A stretch of 5,823 nt of DNA. Origin: Cytophagales bacterium (lineage in GTDB: Bacteria > Bacteroidota > Bacteroidia > Cytophagales > Cyclobacteriaceae). Below the pieces are notes generated by a model. The model made no database searches. It saw only the letters and a list, made by a program, of their open reading frames with translations, and was not told where the DNA came from. This document shows positions 5,798 to 5,823 of this stretch, piece after piece. The DNA is taken from contig DNTA01000022.1 in NCBI GenBank assembly GCA_003500135.1, positions 1 to 5,823 of the forward strand, read 5' to 3'. Every line of letters begins with the position of its first letter. The stretch's first letter is position 1. A program made the position numbers and the translations under genes.

Positions 5798-5823
5798 AGC
5801 CAATATCCGGAAAGAATTTATTC
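5790..5823 (+). CDS. Start of a downstream gene, possibly 5-formyltetrahydrofolate cyclo-ligase (partial)
   Basis: An ATG at 5790-5792, inside the last codons of bshC, opens a frame that stays open to the window edge and reads MLKANIRKEFI. The 8-base overlap with the bshC stop suggests translational coupling in one operon. The opening with K-A-x-(I/L)-R-K resembles the N-terminus of 5-formyltetrahydrofolate cyclo-ligase (MTHFS), which I recall next to bshC in some Cytophagales. Eleven residues cannot establish this, so the product name is tentative, although a real gene start here is likely. Confidence 0.5.
   Translation, partial: MLKANIRKEFI

Overview
The window looks like a piece of a Bacteroidota chromosome, probably of the Cytophagales type. 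The evidence is the ribosomal-protein trio rpmB-rpmG-DUF4295 followed by ftsY, two protein families I know only from Bacteroidota (DUF6452 and DUF6048), TAnnTTTG-type promoter boxes, A/T-rich start regions mostly without Shine-Dalgarno sequences, and a bacillithiol-synthesis gene. Base composition looks moderate and even throughout. I see no insertion sequence, phage gene, tRNA, rRNA or CRISPR array.

Layout. Bases 1-424 carry the end of rpmB (bL28), all of rpmG (bL33) and a 51-residue DUF4295 protein, tightly packed on the + strand and closed by a rho-independent terminator at 448-483. After a short spacer comes ftsY (551-1510, +), the signal recognition particle receptor. Two overlapping genes follow on the - strand: a DUF6452-type exported protein (start near 2732, end 2199) and a DUF6048-type predicted outer-membrane beta-barrel protein (2227 to 1520). 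The pair meets ftsY tail to tail with a 9-base gap. Bases 2733-2861 form a divergent promoter region, from which rimO (2862-4172, +) leads the other way. Next are bshC (4232-5797, +) and, overlapping its stop, the first 11 codons of another gene, probably 5-formyltetrahydrofolate cyclo-ligase, cut off by the window edge.

How the genes relate. Most of the window serves protein synthesis and export: ribosomal proteins, co-translational membrane targeting (FtsY) and modification of ribosomal protein uS12 (RimO). BshC makes the low-molecular-weight thiol bacillithiol. The - strand pair consists of envelope proteins of unknown function and separates ftsY from rimO, which I recall as direct neighbours in many Bacteroidota.

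Overall this is a housekeeping region. I did not find a clearly new biological system. The points most worth a second look are the DUF6452-DUF6048 pair with its 29-base out-of-frame overlap, the TTG starts of both divergent genes with a promoter box covering one candidate start, and the shared TTTGCCA element before three genes. There is no gene-free stretch longer than 300 bases; the longest gaps are 425-550 and 2733-2861, and both are described.
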